Under the pieces are notes generated by a model. It was not told the origin of the DNA and did no database searches. It saw only the letters and a list, made by a program, of their open reading frames with translations. From assembly GCA_945865635.1 (NCBI GenBank), contig CAMBEP010000012.1, forward strand, positions 37,890-101,889: DNA of 64,000 nucleotides. The letters run 5' to 3'. This DNA comes from Candidatus Kuenenia stuttgartensis. Lineage in GTDB: Bacteria; Planctomycetota; Planctomycetia; Isosphaerales; Isosphaeraceae. Made by a program: the position numbers and the translations under genes. Positions 27,977 through 37,824 of this stretch are shown here, piece by piece; the first letter of the stretch is position 1, and every line of letters begins with the position of its first letter.

Positions 27977-28354
27977 TTGGAACCTTTGAACCCGTCTCAG
28001 GATGTGTTGCTGATTCAGCATCATGGTGAATTTTTGATCGTGAGTGTGAGTCCCGTTGTGGAAGGTCTTGATTTCACGCTGGGGGATATTCTGGCGGATG
28101 CGATATTGAATTCGCTTCGTTCGAGTGAGCAGCCGCTTGTGGTGATCGACCTGGCAGGTGTTGAGATTTTTGGGAGCATGTTTCTAACAGTGATGCTCAG
28201 GTGCTGGAAGACTTGTGTGACACGTGGCGGGATGATGGTTTTGTGTGGAGTCGGCAGCCGGGTTCGGGAGTTGCTGAAAATTGTGCGTCTTGATGTACTT
28301 TGGCCGATCTATCAGGATCGTGAAGAGGCGATGACGGCCTTGTCGGCGGATTGA
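27977..28354 (+). CDS. STAS domain protein (anti-sigma factor antagonist-like)
   Basis: About 125 residues covering one STAS domain. HGEFLIVSVSPVVEGLD begins the fold, and VVIDLAGVEIFGSMFLTVML holds the central strand and helix, with GS where a phosphorylatable Ser is expected. It ends with LLKIVRLDVLWPIYQDREEA. Such proteins work in partner-switching regulation. The TTG at 27977 is preferred because GGGAGG lies five nt upstream; an in-frame ATG at 27860 would overlap the preceding gene and add unstructured sequence. No anti-sigma kinase is nearby. Confidence 0.7.
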   Translation: MEPLNPSQDVLLIQHHGEFLIVSVSPVVEGLDFTLGDILADAILNSLRSSEQPLVVIDLAGVEIFGSMFLTVMLRCWKTCVTRGGMMVLCGVGSRVRELLKIVRLDVLWPIYQDREEAMTALSAD

Positions 28355-28505
28355 ATTGGGAGCAATGAAATTGGTGAAAAAAGTGGATATCGGTTGACAG
28401 TCAGGCATTCAAAGTCCATGATTAATTGTGTACTTTCAACGTTTCCAGTAGGTCACAAAGCCAGCCGGTTCACCGTTTCGCTGAACAAGGCAAGGTCGGG
28501 GTGCC

Positions 28506-29486
28506 ATGGGGATCTACGACAGAGATTATTACGGTGACAATCAAAGTGAAGGGCGAGACTTCTTTCAAGGGGAAGGCTCAGCCGTTCGCACACTGATATT
28601 TGCGAATATTGTTGTCTACATAGGTCAGATCGCGTCGCGTGGGACATTCGAGTCGCTCTTTGCGGCCAATTCGACAGCGATCTGGGGTGGCCAGTTTTGG
28701 CGACTCCTGACGGCAAATTTCCTCCATGATCCCAGCAATCCGTTTCACCTGATTTTCAACATGCTTGTGCTCTGGTTTGCAGGGCGAGAGCTTGAGACGA
28801 TCTATGGCCGGAACAATTTCTACAAGTTTTACCTTGGCGCTTGTGTCTTCAGTATGACGATGTGGGCATTGGTCGAAACAGCGATGCATCCAGACATCCC
28901 ATCGCGTGCCATCGGAGCATCGGGGGCCGTGATGGCGTCGATGATGCTGATGACGCTCCACTTCCCGCGCCGGTCGATCATCTTTATTTTCATTCCCATG
29001 GAACTTTGGGTCTTGATGAGCATTTATGTGGTGATGGACATCGTGAGTCTGCTTCAGGAGACTCGGGGCATTGGCGGCAATCAGGTGGCATTTGCCGGGC
29101 ACCTGGGTGGCGTGCTTTATGGCTATCTCTACAAAACTTTCGACTTGCGGCTGCCTGATTTTCGGCGCATGCTCAAAAACCGCAAGATGAAGAAGTTTAA
29201 GGTGGTCGGCCGGGACTGGCCTGAAGCTGGCAATCGCACAAGCGATCGGGCAAGGGGAGATCGAACCCGGGTCCCAACCGTCACAGCAGGCACAACAACG
29301 CGCCCATCCGTGCGTGTCGCGCCTTCGACCACTCGTGATGTTGCTTCGGATCCGTTTGAGAATCAGATCGACGAAATCCTCATGAAGATTGCCCGAGATG
29401 GCAAGAATTCTTTGACGGACGAAGAGAAGCGACTGCTTGAGGAAGCCAGCCGAAGGGCACGATCGCGTCGAGGGGCACCGAATTGA
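28506..29486 (+). CDS. Rhomboid family intramembrane serine protease
   Basis: A 326-residue rhomboid with about six membrane helices. The catalytic Ser is in IGASGAVMAS, the catalytic His in AFAGHLGGVLYGYLY, and the helix-2 motif is FHLIFNMLVLWFAGRELE. A cytoplasmic C-terminal tail (residues about 220-326) ends in a helical segment (FENQIDEILMKIARDG, then SLTDEEKRLLEEASRRAR) seen after many planctomycete rhomboids. It is predicted to cleave transmembrane substrates, none of which is evident nearby. Confidence 0.92.
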   Translation: MGIYDRDYYGDNQSEGRDFFQGEGSAVRTLIFANIVVYIGQIASRGTFESLFAANSTAIWGGQFWRLLTANFLHDPSNPFHLIFNMLVLWFAGRELETIYGRNNFYKFYLGACVFSMTMWALVETAMHPDIPSRAIGASGAVMASMMLMTLHFPRRSIIFIFIPMELWVLMSIYVVMDIVSLLQETRGIGGNQVAFAGHLGGVLYGYLYKTFDLRLPDFRRMLKNRKMKKFKVVGRDWPEAGNRTSDRARGDRTRVPTVTAGTTTRPSVRVAPSTTRDVASDPFENQIDEILMKIARDGKNSLTDEEKRLLEEASRRARSRRGAPN

Positions 29487-29537
29487 CTGGCTTGGTTGTC
29501 CATGAGGTGATGGTCTACTCCAGCTTGAGTCATTCTA

Positions 29538-30047
29538 ATGGTTTATGTCCGCGATGCCATTCTGTCTGATCTCGACACGATTTGTGAATTCAACCAGCAA
29601 CTGGCCCTGGAAACCGAATCACGCCATATTCCGCCCGAAGTTTTGCGAGCCGGGGTGCTTGCCGCATTGGAAGCCCCTGGCAAGCTGCATTACTGGGTGG
29701 CTGTTTCGCCTGACGATCAAACCCGTGTGATCGGGCAGGTGGCCGTCTCCTATGAATGGTCGGACTGGCGAAATGGCTGGATCTGGTGGTTGCAGTCGGT
29801 GTTTGTCGATCGGCACTGGCGTGGCAAGGGCGTGTTTCGGTCGCTTCTCGAAAAAATTAGAGCCGATGCTGTCGCCGATACGCAAGTGATCGGCCTGAGG
29901 CTCTACATGGAGCATGACAATGCTTCTGCCCGAGCCACTTACGAGAAATTGGGCTTTGTTGAGGCGGGTTACGAAGTGCTTGAATCCATGTGGGCGGACT
30001 CGACATCCCGAACTCAGTCGCATGGAAATCATGGTTCTGAAACGTAG
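29538..30047 (+). CDS. GNAT family N-acetyltransferase
   Basis: A 169-residue GCN5-related acetyltransferase. The acetyl-CoA pyrophosphate-binding region is RHWRGKGVFRSLL (R-x-x-G-x-G/V), preceded by the WWLQSVFVDRH strand. The C-terminal motif is LRLYMEHDNASARATYEKLG, typical of small-molecule or peptide acetyltransferases. It follows the rhomboid gene on the same strand by 51 nt. A repeat element begins about 120 bp after its stop. Confidence 0.88.
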   Translation: MVYVRDAILSDLDTICEFNQQLALETESRHIPPEVLRAGVLAALEAPGKLHYWVAVSPDDQTRVIGQVAVSYEWSDWRNGWIWWLQSVFVDRHWRGKGVFRSLLEKIRADAVADTQVIGLRLYMEHDNASARATYEKLGFVEAGYEVLESMWADSTSRTQSHGNHGSET

Positions 30048-30169
30048 CAAGTCAATGAGGTTCCTATCCTGCTCATTTCCTCCATTCCAGGAATGGTTTG
30101 CGGAATCAAAAGCAAATGGCGAACCGGGATGACTCAATGTGCTGAACAAAAGCTTTTTTTCTAGGTTTT

Positions 30170-30433
30170 TATACTCTTCGCGACCATTAATGACAGTTTT
30201 TGATCGCGACGATGCCGGAGGCATCGCAGCCAGTAGCCGGTGGTTGAGGAGCGTTTCAGCGACGACACCACCGGACGACGACGCGACATAAGGTCTTGCA
30301 CCCCTGCCGGGGTGCCAGCAGCTTTTGCCCCATCTCATGACCGGTGGTGTCGCTTCGCTCAACCAACGGCGACTCGCTTTGATGCCTCCGGCATCATTCT
30401 GATACGATGTATCATGTGTGGCCGCGACAACTA
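30170..30433 (+). repeat. Interspersed palindromic repeat, copy B
   Basis: Same orientation and length as copy A, with shared blocks GATGCCGGAGGCATC, CAGTAGCCGGTGGTTGAGGA, CGACATAAGGTCTTGCACCC, CCTGCCGGGGTGCCAGCAGC, and the right end TGATACGATGTATCATGTGT followed by GGCCGCGACAACT. Differences are point changes and short indels around the central hairpin. It occupies most of the 30048-30598 gap. Confidence 0.85.
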
Positions 30434-30598
30434 TAGAATGTTTATGCGATTGGATTCAAGTCTGAAAATGATGTAACTAATTGTAACAACGCTTGCATTA
30501 ATTCGACATTTTGGATAATGTAAAAATTACTCATCTGTTTTTCGCGTGTCTCGTTCGAGGCATCGAATCCGACCTTTCGACCAATAGGCTGAAAAAAC

Positions 30599-30790
30599 AT
30601 GTTTCGTCTCTTTCGAGCCTCAAAGGCTGTTTGTGCAGTATTGGTTTTTGCAGTATTTCTCGGCTCGCTGCATGGTTGTGGTGGGTCGTCCAGCACGCCC
30701 AAGACGTATTCGGGTGGTGGCCCGATACCTGAATTTACAGGCGATGAAGGCACCACAAAGACAAAGTCGAAAACGGCTAAGAAGAAGTGA
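30599..30790 (+). CDS. Small lipoprotein with Lys-rich tail
   Basis: A 63-residue protein with a signal peptide and lipobox ([13 protein letters not shown]), so it should be lipidated on the Cys. The mature part is Gly/Ser/Thr/Pro-rich and ends [10 protein letters not shown]. It resembles the 60-residue lipoprotein at 35790 (SGCGGSS, tail PAKKKAK). It precedes the DUF1559 gene on the same strand by 65 nt and may be co-transcribed. Function is unknown. Confidence 0.7.
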   Translation: MFRLFRASKAVCAVLVFAVFLGSLHGCGGSSSTPKTYSGGGPIPEFTGDEGTTKTKSKTAKKK

Positions 30791-30855
30791 TTCTGGCCAG
30801 TTTACGTCGGTTTTCTCGTTCCTGTAACTTCTCAATAACGGATTCGGAGTATTTC

Positions 30856-31941
30856 ATGAAACGGTCTGTGGATCAAAAACGGGGTTTTACCCTCATCGAA
30901 CTATTAGTGGTGATCGCAATCATCGCCGTCCTGATTTCCTTGCTCCTGCCGGCCGTGCAATCGGCTCGTGAGGCAGCTCGTCGTGCCCAGTGCATCAACA
31001 ATCTGAAACAGATTGGCCTTGCTCTGCATAACTACGAAAACACGTTTGGTGGGTTCGCTCCCTTGGCACTCTTTACCCAAAGCGGCCCGACATCGACCAG
31101 CCCTGACCAGGGGCCGAGTGTGCTTTTGCGGATTGCCAGCCATATTGAAGGTGGGAATCTTTACAACAACTTCAATTTCAGCATGGGTGCAGTCTACGGC
31201 GGAACGAACGCTCAAAATACAACGGTTCGAAACTCGGCCGTGACCTCATTCTTCTGCCCATCGAATGCGGAAACGCCATTTTTCTCTGGTACGGACTATG
31301 CTGCAAGTTATGGTCCACAATGGAATTGGGGAGATTCCGGCAGTGGGGCTCCGCAAACGGGCGCATTTGCCTATAACACCTCAGTGCCAATCTCCCAGTT
31401 TACGGACGGCACGAGCAATACAATCATGTTCCTGGAAGTTTTGCGAGGCGACCTTTCGCCTAATAAGTCGAAGTCAGACGCTTATGACAGTGTCAGCGTC
31501 GGTTTTGGCGGCAACAATGCTTCGACCTTCCCGGCTCAAAAAGCCGAACTTTTGGCGTATGTTGCAAACTGTACAGCCCTGAGAGCCAAAGATTCGGGCA
31601 ACGCCCCTTACGACAACGGAACTCTGACCATGTCAGTCGTCTCCAATCAATGGGGTGCTGGCCACGTTTACTGGTCCTATGGCCGCGTTGCCATGGGTGC
31701 GGTGGCCAATATGGCCCTGACACCCAATTCTTCATTCCCTAACTGTAATTCCTGGCCCACCAAGAATCTTGGTCCAGCCGGTTCGGGTATCTACAGCTCG
31801 CGCAGCAACCACCCGGGCGGTGTCAACAGCCTCTTCGGCGACGGGTCAGTGAAGTTCATCAAGGACTCAATCGCAGACATCACCTGGTGGGCTATCGGCA
31901 CCAAGAATGTTGGAGAAGTCGTTAGCTCTGATTCCATGTGA
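30856..31941 (+). CDS. DUF1559 domain protein with prepilin-type N-terminus (second copy)
   Basis: About 361 residues. The leader is [20 protein letters not shown], then [16 protein letters not shown] and [16 protein letters not shown]. The end is [20 protein letters not shown] and VVSSDSM. It is clearly paralogous to the gene at 13889, with the same N-terminal 60 residues and C-terminal motif but a diverged middle. The ATG at 30856 is chosen because the upstream 23 codons are not prepilin-like. An intrinsic terminator follows 38 nt after the stop. Confidence 0.9.
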   Translation: MKRSVDQKRGFTLIELLVVIAIIAVLISLLLPAVQSAREAARRAQCINNLKQIGLALHNYENTFGGFAPLALFTQSGPTSTSPDQGPSVLLRIASHIEGGNLYNNFNFSMGAVYGGTNAQNTTVRNSAVTSFFCPSNAETPFFSGTDYAASYGPQWNWGDSGSGAPQTGAFAYNTSVPISQFTDGTSNTIMFLEVLRGDLSPNKSKSDAYDSVSVGFGGNNASTFPAQKAELLAYVANCTALRAKDSGNAPYDNGTLTMSVVSNQWGAGHVYWSYGRVAMGAVANMALTPNSSFPNCNSWPTKNLGPAGSGIYSSRSNHPGGVNSLFGDGSVKFIKDSIADITWWAIGTKNVGEVVSSDSM

Positions 31942-31978
31942 TTATGAATCGGCTTTGCAAGTCGACTTGCTCGAACCG

Positions 31979-32012
31979 AGGCCGGGATCATCAGGATTCC
32001 GGCCTTTTATTT
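31979..32012 (+). terminator. Rho-independent terminator of the DUF1559 gene
   Basis: An 11-bp stem with one G-T pair (AGGCCGGGATC with GATTCCGGCCT) is followed by TTTATTT. It lies between the DUF1559 stop and the convergent thiSG gene. Confidence 0.75.
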
Positions 32013-32028
32013 GGTTTCAAACGCATTT

Positions 32029-33081
32029 TTATCGAATCATGCCATCAATCGGGCTGGATGCTGTGGCGTATAATTTACGCGGAATTCTGCCTGACCTGGC
32101 CGCCAGATAGCCGGCCGTCATGGCGTGTCGCATGGCAAAGGCCATTCGCAGAGGGTCCATTGCCGAGGCGATTCCCGTGTTGAGCAGGACCCCGTCGCAC
32201 CCCAGTTCCATGGCAATTGCGACATCGCTGGCGGTGCCCACACCGGCGTCGATCACAACCGGATAGTCCGGGTCGTCGCCTTTAAGATCTTCCAGAATGA
32301 TCCGGATGCTGGACGGATTGAGTACCCCCTGCCCGGACCCGATCGGGCTCCCGGCCGGCATCACGCAAGCCGCCCCCACGGCCTTCAGGCGTCGCGCGGT
32401 GACTGGGCAATCGCTCGTGTAGCAAAGCACCTGAAAGCCTTCTTTAACAAGAACTTCCGTAGCAATCACGGTTGCCATGGGGTCGGGCAGCAAGGTGCGT
32501 GGGTCCGACAAGACTTCGAGTTTGACCCAATCGGCACCCGCATTGCCCAGGCCTTCCAGCAATTCACGGCCCAGACGGGCGGTTCGGAGCGCGTCCTCGG
32601 CGGTGAAGCATCCTGCGGTGTTGGGCAGGATGGTATGCTTTTGCAAGTCGATAAAATCCAGGATGTTGCGGCCTGATTTATCTGTCAGTCGCTCGCGCCT
32701 GACGGCCACGGTGATGACTTCGGCTCCCGAGGCTTCAAGGCAGTCGCGCATCAGTTCCAAAGTTGCATATTTTCCGGTACCCACCATCAAACGATTTTTG
32801 AGTGTGTGGGTTCCGATTTTCAAGGCAGGTATCAAGGCCTCTCCAGCGACCGAATCCGGCGAACCACCGCCAACCAAGGTGACCACCTCAACTTCGTCGC
32901 CTTGCTTTAACAATTGTTGAGTATGGAACTTGCGGGAAACGAGTTGCTTGTTGCATTCCACCGCGACATGCTCGGGGCGCAGTCGCAGGGAGGCAATCAT
33001 GTCGGCCACGGTTGAGCCGTCGGTCAGTTCGTGATCCTGGCCATTAAGGAGAATGCGAATCGTCGCTTGGTTGGTTGTCAC
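32029..33081 (-). CDS. thiG: ThiS-ThiG fusion: sulfur carrier protein / thiazole synthase
   Basis: A 350-residue fusion. Residues 1-73 are ThiS ([12 protein letters not shown], ending VVTLVGGG). After a linker of about 15 residues, 90-350 are ThiG ([47 protein letters not shown]). ThiG forms the thiamine thiazole from deoxyxylulose phosphate, dehydroglycine and ThiS thiocarboxylate. Stand-alone ThiS must end in a free Gly-Gly, but here the glycines are internal, so processing or a different route is needed. No TPP riboswitch motif was seen upstream, although a TATAAT box lies near 33141 on the minus strand. Confidence 0.93.
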   Translation of the reverse strand: MTTNQATIRILLNGQDHELTDGSTVADMIASLRLRPEHVAVECNKQLVSRKFHTQQLLKQGDEVEVVTLVGGGSPDSVAGEALIPALKIGTHTLKNRLMVGTGKYATLELMRDCLEASGAEVITVAVRRERLTDKSGRNILDFIDLQKHTILPNTAGCFTAEDALRTARLGRELLEGLGNAGADWVKLEVLSDPRTLLPDPMATVIATEVLVKEGFQVLCYTSDCPVTARRLKAVGAACVMPAGSPIGSGQGVLNPSSIRIILEDLKGDDPDYPVVIDAGVGTASDVAIAMELGCDGVLLNTGIASAMDPLRMAFAMRHAMTAGYLAARSGRIPRKLYATASSPIDGMIR

Positions 33082-33364
33082 TGTATTTGAGGCTCACCTG
33101 ATCAAAAACGGCAATAAGCAGTCCGACGATAAAATCATTATACGAAAACAACACGATTTTCAACACCGTTGTTGACACTGCCACAATAGTTAAAACCCCG
33201 ATGAATCGCTTTTTATGTAGAACCACTATAATCAGACCCGGATTCTGCCGATCTTAAATCCTGATAGACAATCCCGGCCAAGCTGTTCTCAGGCGCAAGC
33301 CAGGATTCTAACAGTAAGTCAATTTTTCCAAATGACTTACGCCTTTGACAGAGGATGATCAGGC

Positions 33365-34975
33365 ATGAATCAAAGCATCTTAAAGAGAGCCACAACATCT
33401 CTTGTGTTGGCTTGCCTGAGTCTGGTTTTGTGGTCGGGCACGGTGGCAGCCCAGTCGTCTACCACTCCGGAAGAGGTTGATAAACAGAACTTTACACCGG
33501 GCGGTTCGCTATTGGGGCCCTCGCCGGGCGATTCCCAAGTCAATTCGCTCGACACGAATCCTGCCCAACAACGTTTTGTGGGTGCTGCGCCGGGTCAGGG
33601 GTCGCCTCGGGTCCCAACAACCATAACGGAACCAGGCACACTCAGGATTACCGCTCCGCCCAGTTCCGCGCTCGGAAAGCCCGAGGCCAAACCGATCACA
33701 GACTTGCCTGTCTTTGGGCCACTGAGTCTACCGACACTCAACAGGGAAGAAAGCGAAGGCCCGATCACCGGCCTTTCGCTTGATTCTGCAATTGAACAGC
33801 TTGTGACTACAAATGTTGAATTGAGGTCACGCGCTTTGGAATTGCCTCAGGCGGATGCCGATATTCTGACCGCAGGGCTGCGTTCCAATCCGTTTCTCTA
33901 TTACGACACCCAGCTCATTCCCTACGGCAAATTTAACGACAAAAAGCCTGGTGGACAAACACAATATGACCTGAACGTGACTCTGCCGCTTGACCTTTCA
34001 CGCAAGCGACAGGCCCGTGTGCGAGTGGCTGTTCAGGCCCGTCGCGTGCTAGAGGCGCAGTATCAGGATGCCGTAAGGCTTATGATTAACGATCTTTATA
34101 CGTCGTTTGTCGATGCCTTGGCCGCTCGTGAAACTGTGCGATATGCTCAGGCCAGTGCCGAGAGTTTTGATCGGGTTGTGACACTGACCGAAGTGCTGTT
34201 CCAAAAAGGCGACCGCACCCTGGCCGATGTCAATCGAATCAAAATTCAAAGAAGTGCGGCTCAGGTTGGTCTGGAAGATTCCCAAGTGGCTCTGCGTAAA
34301 ATCAAGCAAGATCTTTCGACACTTTTGAATCTGAATATTGACGACCCTGATGAGTTCGAGATTCGTGGCCTTCTCAGGCCACCTTCACCATCGGTTCCGG
34401 AATACAGCACGCTTCTAGACTTGGCCTATAACAGCAGGCCCGACTTGCAGGCGTTTAGGATCGGGATCGAACGGGCTACGCAAGACGTGGGCCTGGCGCG
34501 TGCCAATCGCTTCAGCGACGTGTACTTGCTTTATCAACCTTATACGATGCAAAACAACAGTCCGGCCGGCTTGCCGTCGGCCCATAGCTGGGCGATTGGG
34601 GTGACGGTGCCCCTGCCGATTTTTAACCGAAATCAGGGCAATATTGCCCGCGCCCGGCTGAATGTCGACCAAGTTCGTCTTGAAGTACAGACGGTGGAGC
34701 GTCGTGTAAAGACGGAAGTCTTTACAGCTAATGAGGAATTGAAAATCTCTCTAAGGGCTGTGGACAGGCTTGAAACGGACATTGTTCCAGCGGCGGCACA
34801 AGTGCGTGACAACACCTTGAAGTTATTCACCAGTGGAGAGTTGGATGTTCGCCAGTATCTTGATTCCCAGCGGGAATATAACGATGCCGTGCGGCAATAT
34901 CGCGACAGTCTCGCACGGTCAAGGCGCGCTGCCCTAAGGCTCAATACCGCAGTCAGCTCGCGAATCATGCCTTAA
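33365..34975 (+). CDS. TolC family outer membrane efflux protein
   Basis: A 536-residue protein with a signal peptide (LVLACLSLVLWSGTVAAQ). A Pro/Ser-rich linker of about 100 residues precedes the TolC fold: SLDSAIEQLVTTNVELR, an internal long helical repeat, and the second half beginning STLLDLAYNSRPDLQAFRIG. The conserved GVTVPLPIFNRNQGNIARAR marks the beta-barrel/helix junction. It is the outer membrane channel of a tripartite efflux or CzcC-type system. No inner membrane pump or adaptor gene is adjacent. Confidence 0.85.
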   Translation: MNQSILKRATTSLVLACLSLVLWSGTVAAQSSTTPEEVDKQNFTPGGSLLGPSPGDSQVNSLDTNPAQQRFVGAAPGQGSPRVPTTITEPGTLRITAPPSSALGKPEAKPITDLPVFGPLSLPTLNREESEGPITGLSLDSAIEQLVTTNVELRSRALELPQADADILTAGLRSNPFLYYDTQLIPYGKFNDKKPGGQTQYDLNVTLPLDLSRKRQARVRVAVQARRVLEAQYQDAVRLMINDLYTSFVDALAARETVRYAQASAESFDRVVTLTEVLFQKGDRTLADVNRIKIQRSAAQVGLEDSQVALRKIKQDLSTLLNLNIDDPDEFEIRGLLRPPSPSVPEYSTLLDLAYNSRPDLQAFRIGIERATQDVGLARANRFSDVYLLYQPYTMQNNSPAGLPSAHSWAIGVTVPLPIFNRNQGNIARARLNVDQVRLEVQTVERRVKTEVFTANEELKISLRAVDRLETDIVPAAAQVRDNTLKLFTSGELDVRQYLDSQREYNDAVRQYRDSLARSRRAALRLNTAVSSRIMP

Positions 34976-34987
34976 ACGGTGGTTTGT

Positions 34988-35581
34988 TCAGGGCTTGTCG
35001 AATGGTTGAAAAACCGCGGGCCGAACCTGTTCGATATTCGTTTTGGAGTCGAAGACTTTTTTCTCAACCAGACTGAATTGCGGCTTGAATTCAACACCAG
35101 CCTGTTGATAGTTAAATTTATAGACGCGGGTTTGGCGGCTTTGCGTGTCCATAACGACCAGGAGCTGGCCGCCGTCGGTCATGGCTCCGGCTGCAATGGC
35201 GGACATCAGGAAACGTGGTTTTGTACCGGGTTCGATCTGAAAGTCTTCCACCAGATCGCGTTCGCTGAAATTACTCAGATATTTTGAATGCTGGCCGATT
35301 TGGCGAAGTTCTGGCATGGTACCGACCAGTTTGCCGCGTCGATAGTCGAGATAGACCAGCCCCTCTACAGGTGTCTGGACCTTCCGGGCATCGTTATATT
35401 CCATGGAAACGATACAGCTCATCAGGATTGATGTGTCTGAACCATCGGCAGACAAAGCACTTAAAGGGCGAGTCTGATGAAGCCCAAACCCAGCGCAGAA
35501 GCCAATGCCTAAACCGATCACCAGAAAAGTGATCAGGCCTGATTTTTGATATATGGATCGTGGCATGGTCGGTTGCCTCAT
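34988..35581 (-). CDS. Hypothetical membrane-anchored protein
   Basis: A 197-residue protein with one N-terminal membrane span (GLITFLVIGLGIGFCAGFGL) and a soluble outside domain containing VEGLVYLDYRRGKLVGTMPE and AGAMTDGGQLLVVMDTQS. The pattern suggests a beta-rich extracytoplasmic domain. It is convergent with the TolC gene, with only a 12-bp gap. The family is not identified. Confidence 0.65.
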   Translation of the reverse strand: MRQPTMPRSIYQKSGLITFLVIGLGIGFCAGFGLHQTRPLSALSADGSDTSILMSCIVSMEYNDARKVQTPVEGLVYLDYRRGKLVGTMPELRQIGQHSKYLSNFSERDLVEDFQIEPGTKPRFLMSAIAAGAMTDGGQLLVVMDTQSRQTRVYKFNYQQAGVEFKPQFSLVEKKVFDSKTNIEQVRPAVFQPFDKP

Positions 35582-35789
35582 TGGATCAAAGTTTTTAGAG
35601 GATGCTCGTTCAGTTCATTTCTTGAACCACATGCCCGAAAAAATGTCCAGATCAAGATTTGAAGAAATCACCTAGACCGGCGATCGGATTTTGCGGATAA
35701 TTCCATCACACTCCCAGCCATGATCAAAAAAAGTGATGGATGGGTTTCCTCTTCAACTGGCTGTACAAATCACTGAGAGATTTTCTCCC

Positions 35790-35972
35790 ATGTCTTGCCT
35801 CAAGTTTGCCTTGCTTGTTCTTCTGTTCGCAGGAACTTTCGCAATTTCTGGTTGTGGTGGTTCAAGTGCACCGACGCCTGCACCTGAGATTCCAAAGGTT
35901 GCTCCCGATCCGTCGGAAGGAGCGCTTTCGAACCCATTCAACCCAGCACCAGCGAAGAAAAAAGCCAAATAA
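35790..35972 (+). CDS. Small lipoprotein with Lys-rich tail (second copy)
   Basis: A 60-residue protein. The signal and lipobox are in LLVLLFAGTFAISGCGGSS, followed by a Pro-rich mature region (TPAPEIPKVAPDPSEG) and the end PAKKKAK. The ATG at 35790 is preferred over one 19 codons earlier because the signal peptide begins here. It parallels the lipoprotein at 30599 in size and design. It precedes the DUF1570-like peptidase gene by about 70 nt. Confidence 0.65.
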   Translation: MSCLKFALLVLLFAGTFAISGCGGSSAPTPAPEIPKVAPDPSEGALSNPFNPAPAKKKAK

Positions 35973-36041
35973 ATCCTCAAATTCTAAAAGAATCTGGCTC
36001 CCTGAATAATCGATTGTTAAGGATCCAGGGAGAACGCCTGA

Positions 36042-37643
36042 ATGAACTTTTCCTTGGCCTTGATCTTGTTTGTCGTTGCTCAGATCCAGATTCCGGAAGT
36101 GCGAGTGCCTGAGATTCGGGTCGAGGTTCCCCCGCCTGGGGTGCAGATCGACATTTCGGTTGATCTTTCGCAAGGTTCTTCAGGGCAGGACCTTGAATCG
36201 ATTTTGATTCAGGAGCGGCGAACGGTTGAGTCGTGGGCGAAACAGGCCAGCGACACGCCGCTTCGGATTGCAGCAGAATCGATTTTGAAGCAGTTGGGGC
36301 CAACGGCTCAGGATATTGCCCTGAGCGGATCGCGGTTTGAAATCATGCCAGACTTCATTCCCAAAACGGGTTGGGGGATGAGCGGCGAATGGCTGATGAC
36401 GAAGTCGATTCAGGCCGTACGGGATTCGACGGTTGAGCAGCTTTGGAAAGTGGCACGCAAGGCCGCCCAGCAAGAGCGTTTCCGGATTACGGATCAAGCA
36501 CTTAGAGCGATTCTCAGGCGCGACACGAATCAGCCTGAGGCTTGGCGACTATTGGGATATCTGGCCATTGCAGATGGCTGGGCCACGCCCTATGCGGAGG
36601 CACAGAAAGAGCGTAAGCGTATATTGCACAAGAAATTTGGGTGGATTGACGAAGATTGGATTGAGCCACTCTCTGAGGGGCAGTTGCCAGTCGGATTGGA
36701 TCCACGAACCAAAAAGGTGGTTTGGGGGCCTGCAAGTCAGGCGAATTCGGCACACTCGAGTTGGGAAAATGCCTGGGAGATTGTGACGGAGCATTTTCGG
36801 ATCCGGTCGAATCTTGATTTTGATCAGGCCGTGGCGTTTGGTCGGAAACTGGAATCGTTTTACCAATTCTTTTTCAGTCAGATGGCAGATTTGATAGGCC
36901 CTGAGCTACCTTTGGCGCGACGCTGGCGGATAAAAACGATGAAGCCGGCGGTCTCGCCGATAGTTCACCAGGTTGCCTATTTTGCGAATAAGGCCCAGTA
37001 TGTCAAAGAACTGACACCGCTTGAAGGCGAGGTGATTGCCGAGAGCATTGGTTATTATCGGCGGCCGCCGCAGAATGCCAATGGGCGTCAGCGTGGAGGG
37101 CGCGGGATGTCTTACTTTTTTCAGGATACGGGTGGGCAATTGCCAGTCGAAGCCACATTGTATCATGAGGCATCGCATCAACTTCTGTTCGAAACGGCTG
37201 GACGTGACCGGCTTGAGTCGAACCGGGGTCATTATTGGCTTTTCGAAGGGCTTGGAACGTGTTTTGAGACGGTTCAGGTGAACGATGGCGAATCCATTCA
37301 ATTTGCAGAGCCCAAGGGGGCCCGCATGGATGTGGCCAGAAAGAGAATCCTGGAGGATCACGTCTATACGTCCTATGAAGTGTTTGAAGCCTATGGCCAG
37401 TCAGGCTTTAACCAGCAAAACAAGATTCACGACCACTATGCTCAGGCGATGGCGATGACCTTGTATTTTATGGTTGGAGCGGATGCCCGGACCCGAGATA
37501 TTTTTCTTGATTACGTCCGCGACTCATATAAGGGGCGAATGCGAGGCGCCCGTGGCTTGCCAGCCCGGCTTGGGCTTGAGCCAAACACGATCGACGAGTC
37601 CTTTATCAGATACCTGAAAAAAACGAATCCTCCCAAATCATGA
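36042..37643 (+). CDS. Exported DUF1570-type metallopeptidase-like protein
   Basis: A 533-residue protein with a short N-terminal hydrophobic segment (FSLALILFVVAQIQ). The C-terminal half has a gluzincin site, ATLYHEASHQLLFETAG, with the third ligand in WLFEGLGTCFETVQ, as in DUF1570 proteins. The preceding region (residues about 110-200) is helical and TPR-like. It is followed convergently by the rpsR terminator. The substrate is unknown and it may be a structural cell-surface protein. Confidence 0.75.
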   Translation: MNFSLALILFVVAQIQIPEVRVPEIRVEVPPPGVQIDISVDLSQGSSGQDLESILIQERRTVESWAKQASDTPLRIAAESILKQLGPTAQDIALSGSRFEIMPDFIPKTGWGMSGEWLMTKSIQAVRDSTVEQLWKVARKAAQQERFRITDQALRAILRRDTNQPEAWRLLGYLAIADGWATPYAEAQKERKRILHKKFGWIDEDWIEPLSEGQLPVGLDPRTKKVVWGPASQANSAHSSWENAWEIVTEHFRIRSNLDFDQAVAFGRKLESFYQFFFSQMADLIGPELPLARRWRIKTMKPAVSPIVHQVAYFANKAQYVKELTPLEGEVIAESIGYYRRPPQNANGRQRGGRGMSYFFQDTGGQLPVEATLYHEASHQLLFETAGRDRLESNRGHYWLFEGLGTCFETVQVNDGESIQFAEPKGARMDVARKRILEDHVYTSYEVFEAYGQSGFNQQNKIHDHYAQAMAMTLYFMVGADARTRDIFLDYVRDSYKGRMRGARGLPARLGLEPNTIDESFIRYLKKTNPPKS

Positions 37644-37762
37644 TCGTTTCCGAAGCGGTTTTGATGTGAGTCTGGTTTTGGTTTATAGAGTGATACGGCT
37701 TCGGCGGGAAGCTCGTGTGAGATAAAAAATGGTGAATCGTGATAGGGTTTGAATGGGTTGGC

Positions 37763-37795
37763 GCAAAAAAAACGCAAGCAGAAATTGCTTGCGAG
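37763..37795 (-). terminator. Rho-independent terminator of rpsR
   Basis: On the minus strand CTCGCAAGCAA-TTTC-TGCTTGCG is followed by eight T residues, about 30 nt past the rpsR stop. Confidence 0.8.
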
Positions 37796-37824
37796 TGGGA
37801 TCATGGATTAAGTCATGGGCGAAA

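Noticed and set aside
33082..33364. TPP riboswitch upstream of thiSG
   Set aside because: Neither the CTGAGA box nor the conserved thi-box 3' half was found on the minus strand; only an AT-rich promoter-like stretch is present.
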